In this document: piece by piece, positions 1-7,458 of the stretch
Layout of the letters: every line of letters starts with the position of its first letter
Numbering within the stretch: position 1 is the first letter of the stretch
Source: Pseudomonadota bacterium
GTDB taxonomy: Bacteria; Myxococcota_A; UBA9160; JADFDR01
Length of the DNA stretch: 49,893 nt
Direction of reading: 5' to 3'
Assembly: GCA_003353845.1 (NCBI GenBank)
Contig: PIVT01000022.1
Span: forward strand, 1 to 49,893
The notes under the pieces: generated by a model
Told to the model about the DNA's origin: nothing
Seen by the model: the letters and a program-made list of their open reading frames with translations, nothing else
Database searches by the model: none
Position numbers and translations under genes: made by a program

Positions 1-332
1 ACCCCGGCCGCGATGGCCAGGCGTGTTTGCGGAAACAGCAAGAGCAGCCCCACGACATCGGTCATTACACCGGGTGTAACCAGCAGGACGCCGCCGACCA
101 AAAGCAGTGCGCCGCTAATAACGCCTTCTTCGGGCATGCGCCCGGCCAGCGTCGCCTCGTGCCATTGGGTGAGCAGGCGCAGTCCCTCTTGTCTCGCCAA
201 GGCAGCCCCCAGGGCGCCCGTCCCCACGACGATGAATAAGGTAGGGAAGAACCCCAGCAGTTCCGATAATTGGAAAAGGAGGTAGAGTTCCAGCACGGGA
301 ATAATGGTGAAGAGTAGGAATAACTTGGTCAT
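1..332 (-). CDS. fxsA: FxsA family inner-membrane protein (3' end beyond window)
   Basis: Reading leftwards from an ATG at 332, about 110 codons stay open to the window edge, so the C-terminus is missing. The protein starts MTKLFLLFTIIPVLELYLLF and continues with a glycine-rich segment (VVGTGALGAALAR) and a second hydrophobic stretch containing LLLVGGVLLVTPGVMTD. This order of two or three membrane segments around a G-rich loop is the FxsA pattern (named for suppression of phage T7 exclusion by F). The family is a small integral inner-membrane protein of uncertain cellular role. It is divergent from the aminopeptidase gene to its right, with about 80 bp between the starts. The family call is by pattern recognition and is fairly secure. 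Confidence 0.85.
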   Translation of the reverse strand, partial: MTKLFLLFTIIPVLELYLLFQLSELLGFFPTLFIVVGTGALGAALARQEGLRLLTQWHEATLAGRMPEEGVISGALLLVGGVLLVTPGVMTDVVGLLLLFPQTRLAIAAG

Positions 333-415
333 GTAAGGGATCTAAGCGCGGGATTTCCCATGCCGCCAGCCTGAATTTCCCAGTGACCAGCGCGCAGCAT
401 CGCTATGCTCAAAGC

Positions 416-1735
416 ATGACTGGATCCGTAACCGACTTGCTTGCTTTCATTGATGCGTCGCCCACGCCTTACCACGCCGTCGAACAATGTTGTGGCCGCT
501 TGGAAGAACATGGATTTTCTGCTTTGGCTGAGGCCGACGCTTGGAATTTATCGCCGGGGGGGCGCCATTACGTAGTGCGCGGCCAGGGCAGTTTGCTCGC
601 CTTTGAGTTGGGAGAAAGGCCTCCTGTCGAGGCGGGCTTTCGCATGCTGGGTGCTCACACGGATTCCCCGGTATTGAGACTTAAACCCTGCGCGGACCTC
701 ACAAAGCAGGGCTATCGACAATTGGCCGTCGAACCCTATGGCAGTTTGCTGTTGCACAGCTGGCTCGACCGCGACTTGAGTTTGGCGGGTCGCGTATTTT
801 ATGACGCAGGCCAGTCAGGCATGGCCTGTGCTTTGGTCGATTTCAGGCGCGCACTTTTGCGCATTCCCAATCTCGCCATCCACCTGTACAACGAGTTGCG
901 GCAGGAAGGGTTGAAGCTCAATCCACAGCGCCACATGCTGCCCATTGTCGGTTTGGAGAGTGCGCCTGAGCTGGCCGAGCTACTTGCCGCCGAACTGAGA
1001 AATAAAGGTCCGAAAGACTGTGCCGATCTGCGCGCTGAATCCATTTGCTCTTATGACCTGCTCACCTTCGATTTGCAAGCAGCCAGCCGCTGGGGAGCCA
1101 ACGCTGAATTCATCGCCGCGCCGCGCTTGGATAATCTGGTTTCGTGTCATGCAGGTGTCAGCTCTTTGTTGGCCGCTTCCCAACAGGGCAAGGTTCCCTT
1201 CACGCGGGTGCTGATTTTTAACGATCACGAAGAGGTCGGTAGTCGGAGTGCGCTGGGCGCCCAGGGAACGTTTCTTGCGGATGGTTTGCGCCGCGTAGCC
1301 GGGGGCTCTGGCGCAGCCTCGGCGGAAGCGTTGCCGCGAGCCATTGCTCAGTCCTGGTTGATTTCTGCTGACATGGCCCACGCCGTGCATCCCAATTACG
1401 CTGACCGGCACGAGCCGGGACATCGACCTGTTTTGGGCGGAGGGCCTGTGCTCAAGGGCAATGCCAACCTGAGCTATGCGACGGATGGTGAGGGCGTGGG
1501 GTTCTTCACGTCGCTGTGTCGCGCAGCAGGGATTGCCCCTCAGCACTTTGTCACGCGCAGCGATCTGGGCTGTGGCTCGACCATTGGCCCCATTACTGCG
1601 GCGGCCTTGGGGGTGCGCACGCTGGATGTGGGTTCGCCCATGTTGTCCATGCACTCCTGCCGTGAAACAGCCAGCGCCGCAGATGTCGACAGCATGATCG
1701 CGGTACTGACCGGCTATTTCCAAGGTGTGGTGTAG
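416..1735 (+). CDS. apeB: M18 family aminopeptidase (aspartyl aminopeptidase type)
   Basis: A cytosolic zinc aminopeptidase of about 439 residues, the usual size for bacterial M18 enzymes. All family metal/active-site blocks are visible: GAHTDSP (His ~81), APRLDN (Asp ~237), FNDHEEVGS (the Glu pair ~271), ISADMAHAVHPNY (Asp ~319) and the C-terminal SMHSCRE (His ~412). The N-terminal DLLAFIDASPTPYHAV is also typical. The frame is open from a GTG at 383, but homology begins right after the ATG at 416, so I use 416; neither has a convincing ribosome site. Family members remove N-terminal, often acidic, residues from peptides. The deacetylase gene follows 14 bp downstream and may be co-transcribed. 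Confidence 0.93.
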   Translation: MTGSVTDLLAFIDASPTPYHAVEQCCGRLEEHGFSALAEADAWNLSPGGRHYVVRGQGSLLAFELGERPPVEAGFRMLGAHTDSPVLRLKPCADLTKQGYRQLAVEPYGSLLLHSWLDRDLSLAGRVFYDAGQSGMACALVDFRRALLRIPNLAIHLYNELRQEGLKLNPQRHMLPIVGLESAPELAELLAAELRNKGPKDCADLRAESICSYDLLTFDLQAASRWGANAEFIAAPRLDNLVSCHAGVSSLLAASQQGKVPFTRVLIFNDHEEVGSRSALGAQGTFLADGLRRVAGGSGAASAEALPRAIAQSWLISADMAHAVHPNYADRHEPGHRPVLGGGPVLKGNANLSYATDGEGVGFFTSLCRAAGIAPQHFVTRSDLGCGSTIGPITAAALGVRTLDVGSPMLSMHSCRETASAADVDSMIAVLTGYFQGVV

Positions 1736-1749
1736 ACGGGGAGAGGAAA

Positions 1750-2655
1750 GTGACGATTCTGGAAGAACTGGGTTTCTCCGCCGACCAGCGTGTGGCGGTC
1801 GTTCACGTCGACGACATGGGGCTGTGCGAGGCGGCGAACCAGGGCGCGCTGGAAGCCCTGGCCGGGGCGGCTAGCTGTGGCAGAATCATGGTGCCCTGTC
1901 CCGGGTTTGATTCTCTCTTGCGCGATTTGGAAAGAGAGCCCATCGCGCCTGACGGAGCAGACTGGGATCTGGGGATTCATCTCACCTTGAATGGAGCCAA
2001 CGAGGGGCGATCCTGGGGGCCGGTTTGCACGAAGCTGCCCAGCCTGGTCGCCCCGGACGGAAAACTTTGGCCGAGCAAAGAGCAAGTGGTGGCACATGCT
2101 GTCGTGGAGGAAGTCGAGGAAGAGTTGCGGGCGCAGATCGACAAAGCGCTGGCGGCGGGGATCGACGTTACTCACCTGGATAGCCACATGGGCACTCTCT
2201 TTGACCTTAAATTTGTCGACTTGTATGTCCGCTTGGCGCTGGATTACCGGCTGCCGGTGTTTGTCCCGCGCATACGGCGAGAGCATTTGACCTCCCATGC
2301 GCTGCCTGACAAGTTGGAGCGCTACTTGGAAATCATCGAGAGCGCTGAAGCACTTGGCTTCCCCATCTTTGACGGTTTCGAGGCGGACTCCCTTCGTTTT
2401 GAACCGGGAAATGGGATCGAACACAATCGGGCTCGTCTTCAGGGCCTGTCTCCTGGCCTTTCCTACTACATTACGCATTGTGCGCGTGAAGACGAGAGTC
2501 TGCAGGCCTTCGACAAGAGTTGGTGCCTTCGGGAGGAGGAACGTCGAATCTTTGCCGAAGGGCAGGGTGCAGCCTGGCTAGGTGAATTTGAGATTGAAAC
2601 ACTGGGGATGCGGCCCTTGCGTCAGTTCCTGCGCGACCGCCTCACTGCGAACTAA
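1750..2655 (+). CDS. YdjC/ChbG family carbohydrate deacetylase
   Basis: 301 residues starting at a GTG preceded by GAGAGGA. The family's metal site is visible: VHVDDMG (His19, Asp21-22), GIHLTL near residue 78 and HLDSHMG near 143. YdjC-family proteins (ChbG, HpnK) are divalent-metal enzymes that remove N-acetyl groups from sugars such as chitooligosaccharides or hopanoid headgroups. The substrate here cannot be read from sequence. HpnK would be expected beside hopanoid genes, and none are present. The gene lies 14 bp behind the aminopeptidase and its stop overlaps the stop of the convergent DUF2269 gene. Confidence 0.85.
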   Translation: MTILEELGFSADQRVAVVHVDDMGLCEAANQGALEALAGAASCGRIMVPCPGFDSLLRDLEREPIAPDGADWDLGIHLTLNGANEGRSWGPVCTKLPSLVAPDGKLWPSKEQVVAHAVVEEVEEELRAQIDKALAAGIDVTHLDSHMGTLFDLKFVDLYVRLALDYRLPVFVPRIRREHLTSHALPDKLERYLEIIESAEALGFPIFDGFEADSLRFEPGNGIEHNRARLQGLSPGLSYYITHCAREDESLQAFDKSWCLREEERRIFAEGQGAAWLGEFEIETLGMRPLRQFLRDRLTAN

Positions 2656-3137
2656 CCAAGTGGCGAATTCATAGGCTTGTAGATCATCAGATAGAGCAAG
2701 CAGAGCGAGATGAGTATGATGAGGCTGCGCAAGCCGAGGCCTACCCACCACAGCCGGATATAGGCTGCAGAGATTTTATTCTCCTCAACGAAACACGCAG
2801 CCATGCGTTTGAGTTTTCTTTCCACGGGGATGAGCAGTGCCGTCCACAAGAGCATCATGCCCAGGAAGGTCAGTCCTCCGTGGAAGAGCCAAAAACTGCT
2901 GTGGTAATCGTAGTGCCGAACGGCGTTGGTGAAGCCGCTGAGAAAGAGTACCAGGACGGCCAACCCGCTGAACCAGGTGTCGGCCCGTACGGCAGAGCGC
3001 TGTACAAAGCTAGCGATGGCCGGGTCGCCGCTGCGCAGCGCCATGATCTTCCACCAACCTGTGACGGCCAGGTTTCCCAAGAAGAAAATGGCCGCGCTTA
3101 CATGGATAAATTTCAAAAACAGGTAGCTGGGGTCCAC
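2652..3137 (-). CDS. DUF2269-like integral membrane protein
   Basis: A 161-residue protein with four predicted membrane spans, beginning VDPSYLFLKFIHVSAAIFFLG. The early KFIHV...FLG followed by a second span (WFSGLAVLVLFLSGF), a third (GGLTFLGMMLLWTALL) and a last one (SLIILISLCLLYLMIY) resembles the DUF2269 predicted membrane family. The frame stays open upstream to 3239, but those 34 residues look non-native, so the GTG at 3137 is preferred. The function is unknown. The gene converges on the deacetylase with a 4-bp overlap of the stops. Confidence 0.7.
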   Translation of the reverse strand: MDPSYLFLKFIHVSAAIFFLGNLAVTGWWKIMALRSGDPAIASFVQRSAVRADTWFSGLAVLVLFLSGFTNAVRHYDYHSSFWLFHGGLTFLGMMLLWTALLIPVERKLKRMAACFVEENKISAAYIRLWWVGLGLRSLIILISLCLLYLMIYKPMNSPLG

Positions 3138-3242
3138 GGGGCTGAGGGTCCTTTTAAAACAGGGGAAACCGAACGCAGTGGGTGAAGACCTGGGTGCTGC
3201 GCAGCGCAACATACCGGACTGGGGAGGGGCTGGCAGCAATCC

Positions 3243-3257
3243 CTCAAAAAATTTGAG
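3243..3257. repeat. Perfect inverted repeat upstream of the first PEP-CTERM gene
   Basis: CTCAAA-aaa-TTTGAG lies about 120 bp upstream of the sigma-54-like promoter at 3379. That is a usual distance for an upstream activating site of a sigma-54 activator. No copy of the same sequence is seen ahead of the second PEP-CTERM gene, so the role is only a possibility. The rest of 3138-3378 is AT-rich and shows no gene. Confidence 0.3.
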
Positions 3258-3378
3258 CGTTGATATAGGTGGTACTGAAGTTCCACGAGAAGGAAAAAAC
3301 TCTCACACGTCCCCCACCTCCGTTGAGGGCCTAATCTATAAGCAGCTGTTTATAAATAGAAAAACCTGATGTGCAGTA

Positions 3379-3395
3379 TTGGTCCATAAATTGCA
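3379..3395 (+). promoter_or_regulatory. Sigma-54 (-24/-12) type promoter for the first PEP-CTERM gene
   Basis: TTGGTCCATAAATTGCA has the invariant GG-N10-GC spacing of sigma-54 promoters and a good TTGCA -12 element. The same element, including the preceding TGCAG and the AAATTGCA end, occurs ahead of the paralogous gene at 4459. Predicted transcription start is near 3405, giving an untranslated leader of about 115 nt. RpoN with the PrsK/PrsR pair is known to control PEP-CTERM genes in several proteobacteria, which fits. Confidence 0.65.
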
Positions 3396-3519
3396 CAGCA
3401 GGAGGTCAGAATGGAACATTTTCACGGGTTTTTGAGCGGGGTCGCCGGGAAGGATGGCAGCCACGTTGGGGACCCGGGTGAGTTTGATGATTACGAAAGA
3501 CAATGAAGGGGCGAGGAAG

Positions 3520-4056
3520 ATGGTTAAAGCAGCGAAAATGACAGTGGGAATGTTCTTGCTGGCACTGGTGAGTACCTTCGTAATGGCGACATCGGCAGAG
3601 GCTGCCTCGATTTGTGGGGACAGTTGTACGGGCGTCGTGGCGCTGGCTCCCAATACCACCGGTATCACGCTTGAAGTCTATTTACTGAACGATGCTGGAC
3701 AGACAGGCTTTTTTAGTTATGCCTGGGAGTTCACAGCGACAGGCAGCACCGTGATCACTGGCTGGACGCCAGATAATGGCTCCGTGGCCAATGGCTTGGG
3801 TGGCTCGACCATCAGCGGAACCAAAGCTGCAGCGGGAGCCACGGCGGGACCCATTCATATCGGGACGATTACCCTGGATACCGGAGTATCGGGCGGGATT
3901 ACGGGCAGCTCCAACGGGCAGGATGTAACCCAGACACCTGACTTTCTCATATCCAAACTTTCAAGTGTTGTGATCGCCAGTGTTCCGGAGCCCGGAACGG
4001 CACTGCTCCTGGGCTTGGGCCTGGTCGGTTTGGCTTCTGCACGTCGCCGCTCATAA
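3520..4056 (+). CDS. PEP-CTERM sorting domain protein, copy 1
   Basis: A 178-residue exported protein. The start at 3520 follows AAGGGGCGAGGA and gives a clean signal peptide (MVKAAKMTVGMFLLALVSTF, cleavage after SAEA). A first small Cys motif (CGDSC) and a beta-rich middle with GWTPDNGS and LGGSTISGTK precede the C-terminal sorting tag: VPEPGTALLLGLGLVGLA followed by RRR. By family knowledge, an exosortase (EpsH) cleaves this tag and the protein reaches the envelope or biofilm matrix. No exosortase is in the window. The protein is a clear paralogue of the one at 4459, and both carry sigma-54-type promoters. The body of the protein matches no family I know. Confidence 0.92.
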   Translation: MVKAAKMTVGMFLLALVSTFVMATSAEAASICGDSCTGVVALAPNTTGITLEVYLLNDAGQTGFFSYAWEFTATGSTVITGWTPDNGSVANGLGGSTISGTKAAAGATAGPIHIGTITLDTGVSGGITGSSNGQDVTQTPDFLISKLSSVVIASVPEPGTALLLGLGLVGLASARRRS

Positions 4057-4081
4057 GCGGCCATAGGAAATGTTCCGAAGA

Positions 4082-4124
4082 GGCCATTTCGCAGCGCTTA
4101 TTCTGCTGTGAGATGGCCATTTTC
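4082..4124 (+). terminator. Rho-independent terminator after PEP-CTERM copy 1
   Basis: GGCCAT (4082-4087) pairs with ATGGCC (4113-4118), with an inner CAGC/GCTG stem, and is followed by ATTTTCT. It sits 26 bp after the stop codon. Confidence 0.6.
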
Positions 4125-4375
4125 TATGAATAGCGGAAAAGTTTTCCTCAAAAACCCTATAGCTGCGGATCGGGTAAACCGATTAAACAGGGGTAGTTGA
4201 GGCGGGCTGAACCCCGGCTCGGACTACTGAAAGACGGTGTCTTGAGGCACCGATGATCCGAAAGATTGGGTTATCTAGTTCCTCTCGAAGGGTAAAAGAC
4301 TTCCATGTTTCCTTGAACACCCAAGGGGAAGTACTGTAAGTGCCTGTTATTTGAAGTGTTTTTTATTTTGCAGCT

Positions 4376-4392
4376 TTGGTCTGCAAATTGCA
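4376..4392 (+). promoter_or_regulatory. Sigma-54 (-24/-12) type promoter for the second PEP-CTERM gene
   Basis: TTGGTCTGCAAATTGCA keeps the GG-N10-GC spacing and is nearly the same as the element at 3379, with TGCAG directly upstream in both. Predicted start is near 4402, about 60 nt before the gene. The 4125-4375 stretch holds several small hairpins, for example CGGTG/CACCG at 4234-4251, and no gene. I could not match it to a known riboswitch. Confidence 0.65.
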
Positions 4393-4458
4393 TTTAATAG
4401 GGGATACCCGTCGATGGGCTGACGGTGCGAGATTGGATAGGGCTTTTAAGGGGCGAGG

Positions 4459-5022
4459 ATGCAAATGATAAAAGCAGCAAAGACAATTTTGAGAGCTGCC
4501 CTGCTGACGGTATTCGGCGTCGTGATCATGGCGGGAGGCGCGCAAGCGGCCTCCATGTGTCCGGACAGCCTTTGTGCAACAGGGCCATTGCTTCTGCCAG
4601 CCAGCACCACTGACATTGAGATTGACCTGTGGTTGGTAAACACCACCGGGAAAACAAGCTTTTTCAACTACTCCTGGGAAGCGACGGCCGTGGGTGACAT
4701 GACCATTACAGCTTGGACGCCAGTTGATGGTTCGACAGCTTCGGGTCTGGGTGGTTCGACCATTAGTGGAACGAAGGGAAATATCAGTATTCCAGGTATT
4801 TCCGCGGGTCCGGTTCTTATCGGAACCATCACCGTTGATACTGGCGGTCTTCCGGGCTCATTGACGGTTAGCTCCGACAGCCAAAACGTCGTCGAGATGC
4901 CGGACTTTGCCGGGTCTCAAGTCGACCCCACCCTCATTGCCAGCATTGTTCCAGAGCCCAGCACTATGTTGCTCTTGGGCATGGGACTCGTAGGACTGGC
5001 CTCGGTACGCCGCCGGGAGTGA
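4459..5022 (+). CDS. PEP-CTERM sorting domain protein, copy 2
   Basis: 187 residues with the same plan as the gene at 3520: signal peptide (MIKAAKTILRAALLTVFG, cleavage near AQA), a CPDSLC motif, a beta-rich body with AWTPVDGS and LGGSTISGTK, and a C-terminal VPEPSTMLLLGMGLVGLA tag followed by RRR. The same AAGGGGCGAGG ribosome site precedes both genes. Alignment with copy 1 favours the ATG at 4465; the ATG at 4459 is also possible. It is expected to be exported and processed by exosortase. A strong terminator follows, so each copy is its own transcription unit. Confidence 0.92.
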   Translation: MQMIKAAKTILRAALLTVFGVVIMAGGAQAASMCPDSLCATGPLLLPASTTDIEIDLWLVNTTGKTSFFNYSWEATAVGDMTITAWTPVDGSTASGLGGSTISGTKGNISIPGISAGPVLIGTITVDTGGLPGSLTVSSDSQNVVEMPDFAGSQVDPTLIASIVPEPSTMLLLGMGLVGLASVRRRE

Positions 5023-5048
5023 TCTGAGCGAGCTGATGAAATGAATCT

Positions 5049-5085
5049 TAAAAGGAGCCGCCGTCTAAGTGACGCGGCTCCTTTT
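5049..5085 (+). terminator. Rho-independent terminator after PEP-CTERM copy 2
   Basis: AAAAGGAGCCGC pairs with GCGGCTCCTTTT around a 12-nt loop and ends in a T-run. This is a strong hairpin 26 bp after the stop. Confidence 0.85.
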
Positions 5086-5243
5086 GCGTTTAGAGGAAGA
5101 GGTCTGTTGTGACTGTAGGTTGCAACTGCAGTAAGTGAAAACTTTGATAGGGGTCAGGCTTGGCGTGGTCGAGGCCGATAAGCAAGGGAGGCACAGACAA
5201 TGAAGGTTGTGCCGGCAAAGCGCTTATCAAGTTTGGATGGGTC

Positions 5244-6602
5244 ATGAATTGGTTACGAAACTTCGTTTGGTTCACGGGAATCAATCTGTTGCTGCTAGCG
5301 GGCCCGGGATGGGCTGTCACCATTGATTCTGGGGATGGCAGTGGAAATGTGTCCGCTCCCAGCGATGACCCGGGATGGGCCAATGTCGGGCACCGAACCG
5401 GAAAATCCACCTCCGTCACCTATTTGGGAGATCGCTGGATTCTCACAGCGAGCCATGTCGGTGCCGGCAGTGTGACTTTGAATGGTGTGGACTATGCCCG
5501 CGCCGTCCCCCTCGCCGGGTATCTTTTTTCTAATCCGGACACGACTCGCCCGGATCTCCTCTTGTTCCGCATTCAAGAGCGCCCACCCGGATTGCCGACG
5601 CTCTCCATTGATGCAACCGGCGTTTCGAGCTCAGGCCAGGGGACGGATGTGACCTTGATAGGTCATGGCCTTAGCCGGGCGGCGAGCAAAACATATTGGG
5701 ATGGCTCTTGGGGTGTCACGACAAGCCCTGGTGTGTACGCCGGGTACACGCACGTGAGCCCCCGCACCATGCGCTGGGGCACAAACCGTGTGACGAGTAC
5801 CGGCGTGGAAGTCGACCCCACCTGCGGTGTCACGGATCCAGAAGACACGTATTGCAAGCCGACGCAGACCTTCAAGATGATCTTTGATTCGGGATTGCCG
5901 ACGGCTCATGAAGCACGCGCGAACTCAGGAGACTCCGGAGGCCCTGTTTTCCGCAAGCAAGGGAACACCTGGTCTTTGGCGGGCATCATGGTGGCCATCG
6001 ACAGCTATGTGGGACAACCCAGCGTCTATTACACCCCTTACGGCACGGCGACCTATGCGGTAGACCTCAGCGTTTATCGAGATCAGATTCTTTCCGTGAT
6101 TGCGGCGAACCCCGATAGCGATGACGATGGGCACTTGGACAGCGATGATAATTGTCCCTCCGATGCCAACGCGAATCAACTCGATAGCGACGGCGACGGC
6201 ACCGGAGATGCTTGTGATGTCTGTCCCAACGATGCCTTGGATGACGACGATGGTGACGGTTGGTGTGGTGACATTGATTTATGTCCGGACATTTCCAATC
6301 CCGGTGACAACGGCGATACCAATGGCGACGGCATTGGTGACGCTTGTCAGTGTGGGGATGTGAACCTGGACGGCAGTGCCAATAACGATGATGTGACGGA
6401 AATTCTGCTCGTCCTCTGGGGGTATGCAGCGTATGTGGGTGAAACCACAGAGTGGGCTCTGTGCGACGTTTCCGATGATGGGTACTGCAATAACGATGAT
6501 GTCACTTTGATTCTTATGCGCCTATGGGGATACGAGGCATTCTTACCGGCCAATACCCGTTGGGTCTGTCCTGCGACCTCGCCCCCACCACCCGGCCTTT
6601 AG
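5244..6602 (+). CDS. Secreted trypsin-like serine protease with thrombospondin-3 and dockerin-like repeats
   Basis: 452 residues from the ATG at 5244, which gives a signal peptide (FVWFTGINLLLLAGPGWA). The S1 chymotrypsin fold is shown by LTASHV (His71), RPDLLLF (Asp104) and NSGDSGGPVF (Ser231), so the triad is complete. A Cys pair (CGV...YCK) lies before the serine. The C-terminal third is calcium-type repeats: thrombospondin type-3 units (DSDDDGHLDSDDNC, DSDGDGTGDAC), then two dockerin-like halves, CGDVNLDGSANNDDVTEIL and CDVSDDGYCNNDDVTLIL. The frame is open upstream to 5160, but that part lacks export features. It probably acts extracellularly. It has no PEP-CTERM tag, so retention may depend on the repeat domain. 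No cohesin partner is seen in the window. Confidence 0.88.
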   Translation: MNWLRNFVWFTGINLLLLAGPGWAVTIDSGDGSGNVSAPSDDPGWANVGHRTGKSTSVTYLGDRWILTASHVGAGSVTLNGVDYARAVPLAGYLFSNPDTTRPDLLLFRIQERPPGLPTLSIDATGVSSSGQGTDVTLIGHGLSRAASKTYWDGSWGVTTSPGVYAGYTHVSPRTMRWGTNRVTSTGVEVDPTCGVTDPEDTYCKPTQTFKMIFDSGLPTAHEARANSGDSGGPVFRKQGNTWSLAGIMVAIDSYVGQPSVYYTPYGTATYAVDLSVYRDQILSVIAANPDSDDDGHLDSDDNCPSDANANQLDSDGDGTGDACDVCPNDALDDDDGDGWCGDIDLCPDISNPGDNGDTNGDGIGDACQCGDVNLDGSANNDDVTEILLVLWGYAAYVGETTEWALCDVSDDGYCNNDDVTLILMRLWGYEAFLPANTRWVCPATSPPPPGL

Positions 6603-6754
6603 GGAGGCAGCTCTTCAACGCAGGAAGTTGCGGGGCGGGATTTTGAATTCCCTTTGGCTTGCTAAATAGGGGTAAAAAATTATCTCATAGGAGCCGAAGA
6701 GAGATTGAGGCTCTGTAAGTCGTTGAAATGTTGGATTAAAGTATTCGATCTGGA

Positions 6755-6771
6755 TTGGCCTGTACCTTGCA
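6755..6771 (+). promoter_or_regulatory. Probable sigma-54 promoter ahead of the DUF2914 gene
   Basis: TTGGCCTGTACCTTGCA has GG-N10-GC spacing with a perfect TTGCA -12 box and TGGC at -24. Predicted start is near 6782, leaving a 145-nt leader. The 324-bp gap 6603-6926 otherwise holds only a short inverted repeat (GAGCC/GGCTC near 6691-6716) and no gene. Confidence 0.5.
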
Positions 6772-6926
6772 GGTAATCAACATAGGAGCAGAGCCTGTCC
6801 GGCAGGGGCAGGGGAATCTCCTGAAATGCCAAGGCGTTCCAAGGAGATTCAAGCGCAGATGACGGGTGCTCGTGGGGATTGGCGACTACTATTGATTTGT
6901 CTCGTATGTGTTAGGGAGATAGAGCA

Positions 6927-7427
6927 TTGCGGTTAGTGAAATCAGAAATTGTTTTTGCGCTAGCGATCTTATTGGGTGCCGCTGTGCTGTTCACCGTCCC
7001 CTCGGTTGTCCAGGCGACAGAGGAATTGGCTCCGGGCGTTGCTGAAGAGAGCGAACCGGAAACAGCGGCTCTGGGGCTTGTGCCACGCGCACTTTTCACA
7101 CTTACAATTTCCAAGCGAGAGCCCGGCGAGGAATTGACTGAATTTACTTCAGGTCAGCGCAAGGTCTTCTTCTTTACCGAATTGGGAGATCTCACCGGTC
7201 AACGCGTTATGCATCGCTGGGAGCACAATGGCAAGGTTATGGCCGAGGTGGAGTTCGATGTGGGAGGTTCTCCCTGGCGTGTCTATTCCTCTAAGACGAT
7301 GCGACCCGATTGGGTGGGGGAGTGGACGGCCTCCGTTGTAGACCCACAGGGTCGAGTTCTCAGCAGTCGCGGCTTCTCTTATCTCGCCGAGCCCCTGGAC
7401 GAAGAAAACCAGGGCGAGGCGGAGTAG
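6927..7427 (+). CDS. DUF2914 domain exported protein
   Basis: 166 residues from a TTG start with AGGGAG 8 nt upstream. A hydrophobic N-terminus (IVFALAILLGAAVLFTVPSVV) acts as signal peptide or anchor, followed by an acidic linker and a DUF2914 domain from about residue 52. The domain contains RALFTLTI, KVFFFTELGDLTGQ, HRWEHNGK and WVGEWTASVVD. DUF2914 is a small periplasmic beta-domain of unknown function, often attached to other envelope modules. The gene stands alone after a sigma-54-like promoter and converges on the HAD gene. Confidence 0.82.
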   Translation: MRLVKSEIVFALAILLGAAVLFTVPSVVQATEELAPGVAEESEPETAALGLVPRALFTLTISKREPGEELTEFTSGQRKVFFFTELGDLTGQRVMHRWEHNGKVMAEVEFDVGGSPWRVYSSKTMRPDWVGEWTASVVDPQGRVLSSRGFSYLAEPLDEENQGEAE

Positions 7428-7458
7428 CGAATTCCCCCGCCCTCCAAAAAAAGAAAAA

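Noticed and set aside
980-1723. 247-codon minus-strand ORF over the aminopeptidase
   Set aside because: Antisense shadow with no start signal or family motif.
1714-2478. Long minus-strand ORF (254 codons) inside the deacetylase gene
   Set aside because: Shadow of the plus-strand gene that carries the metal-site motifs; no domain or ribosome site.
3411-3506. A 31-codon ORF with AGGAGG upstream in the leader of PEP-CTERM copy 1
   Set aside because: The predicted sigma-54 start is near 3405, so the ribosome site would lie outside the transcript; no counterpart occurs in the leader of copy 2.
4130-4370. Possible GEMM (c-di-GMP) riboswitch because of GGGTAAACC
   Set aside because: The second conserved block (GACGCAAAGCC) and the tetraloop receptor pattern are missing.
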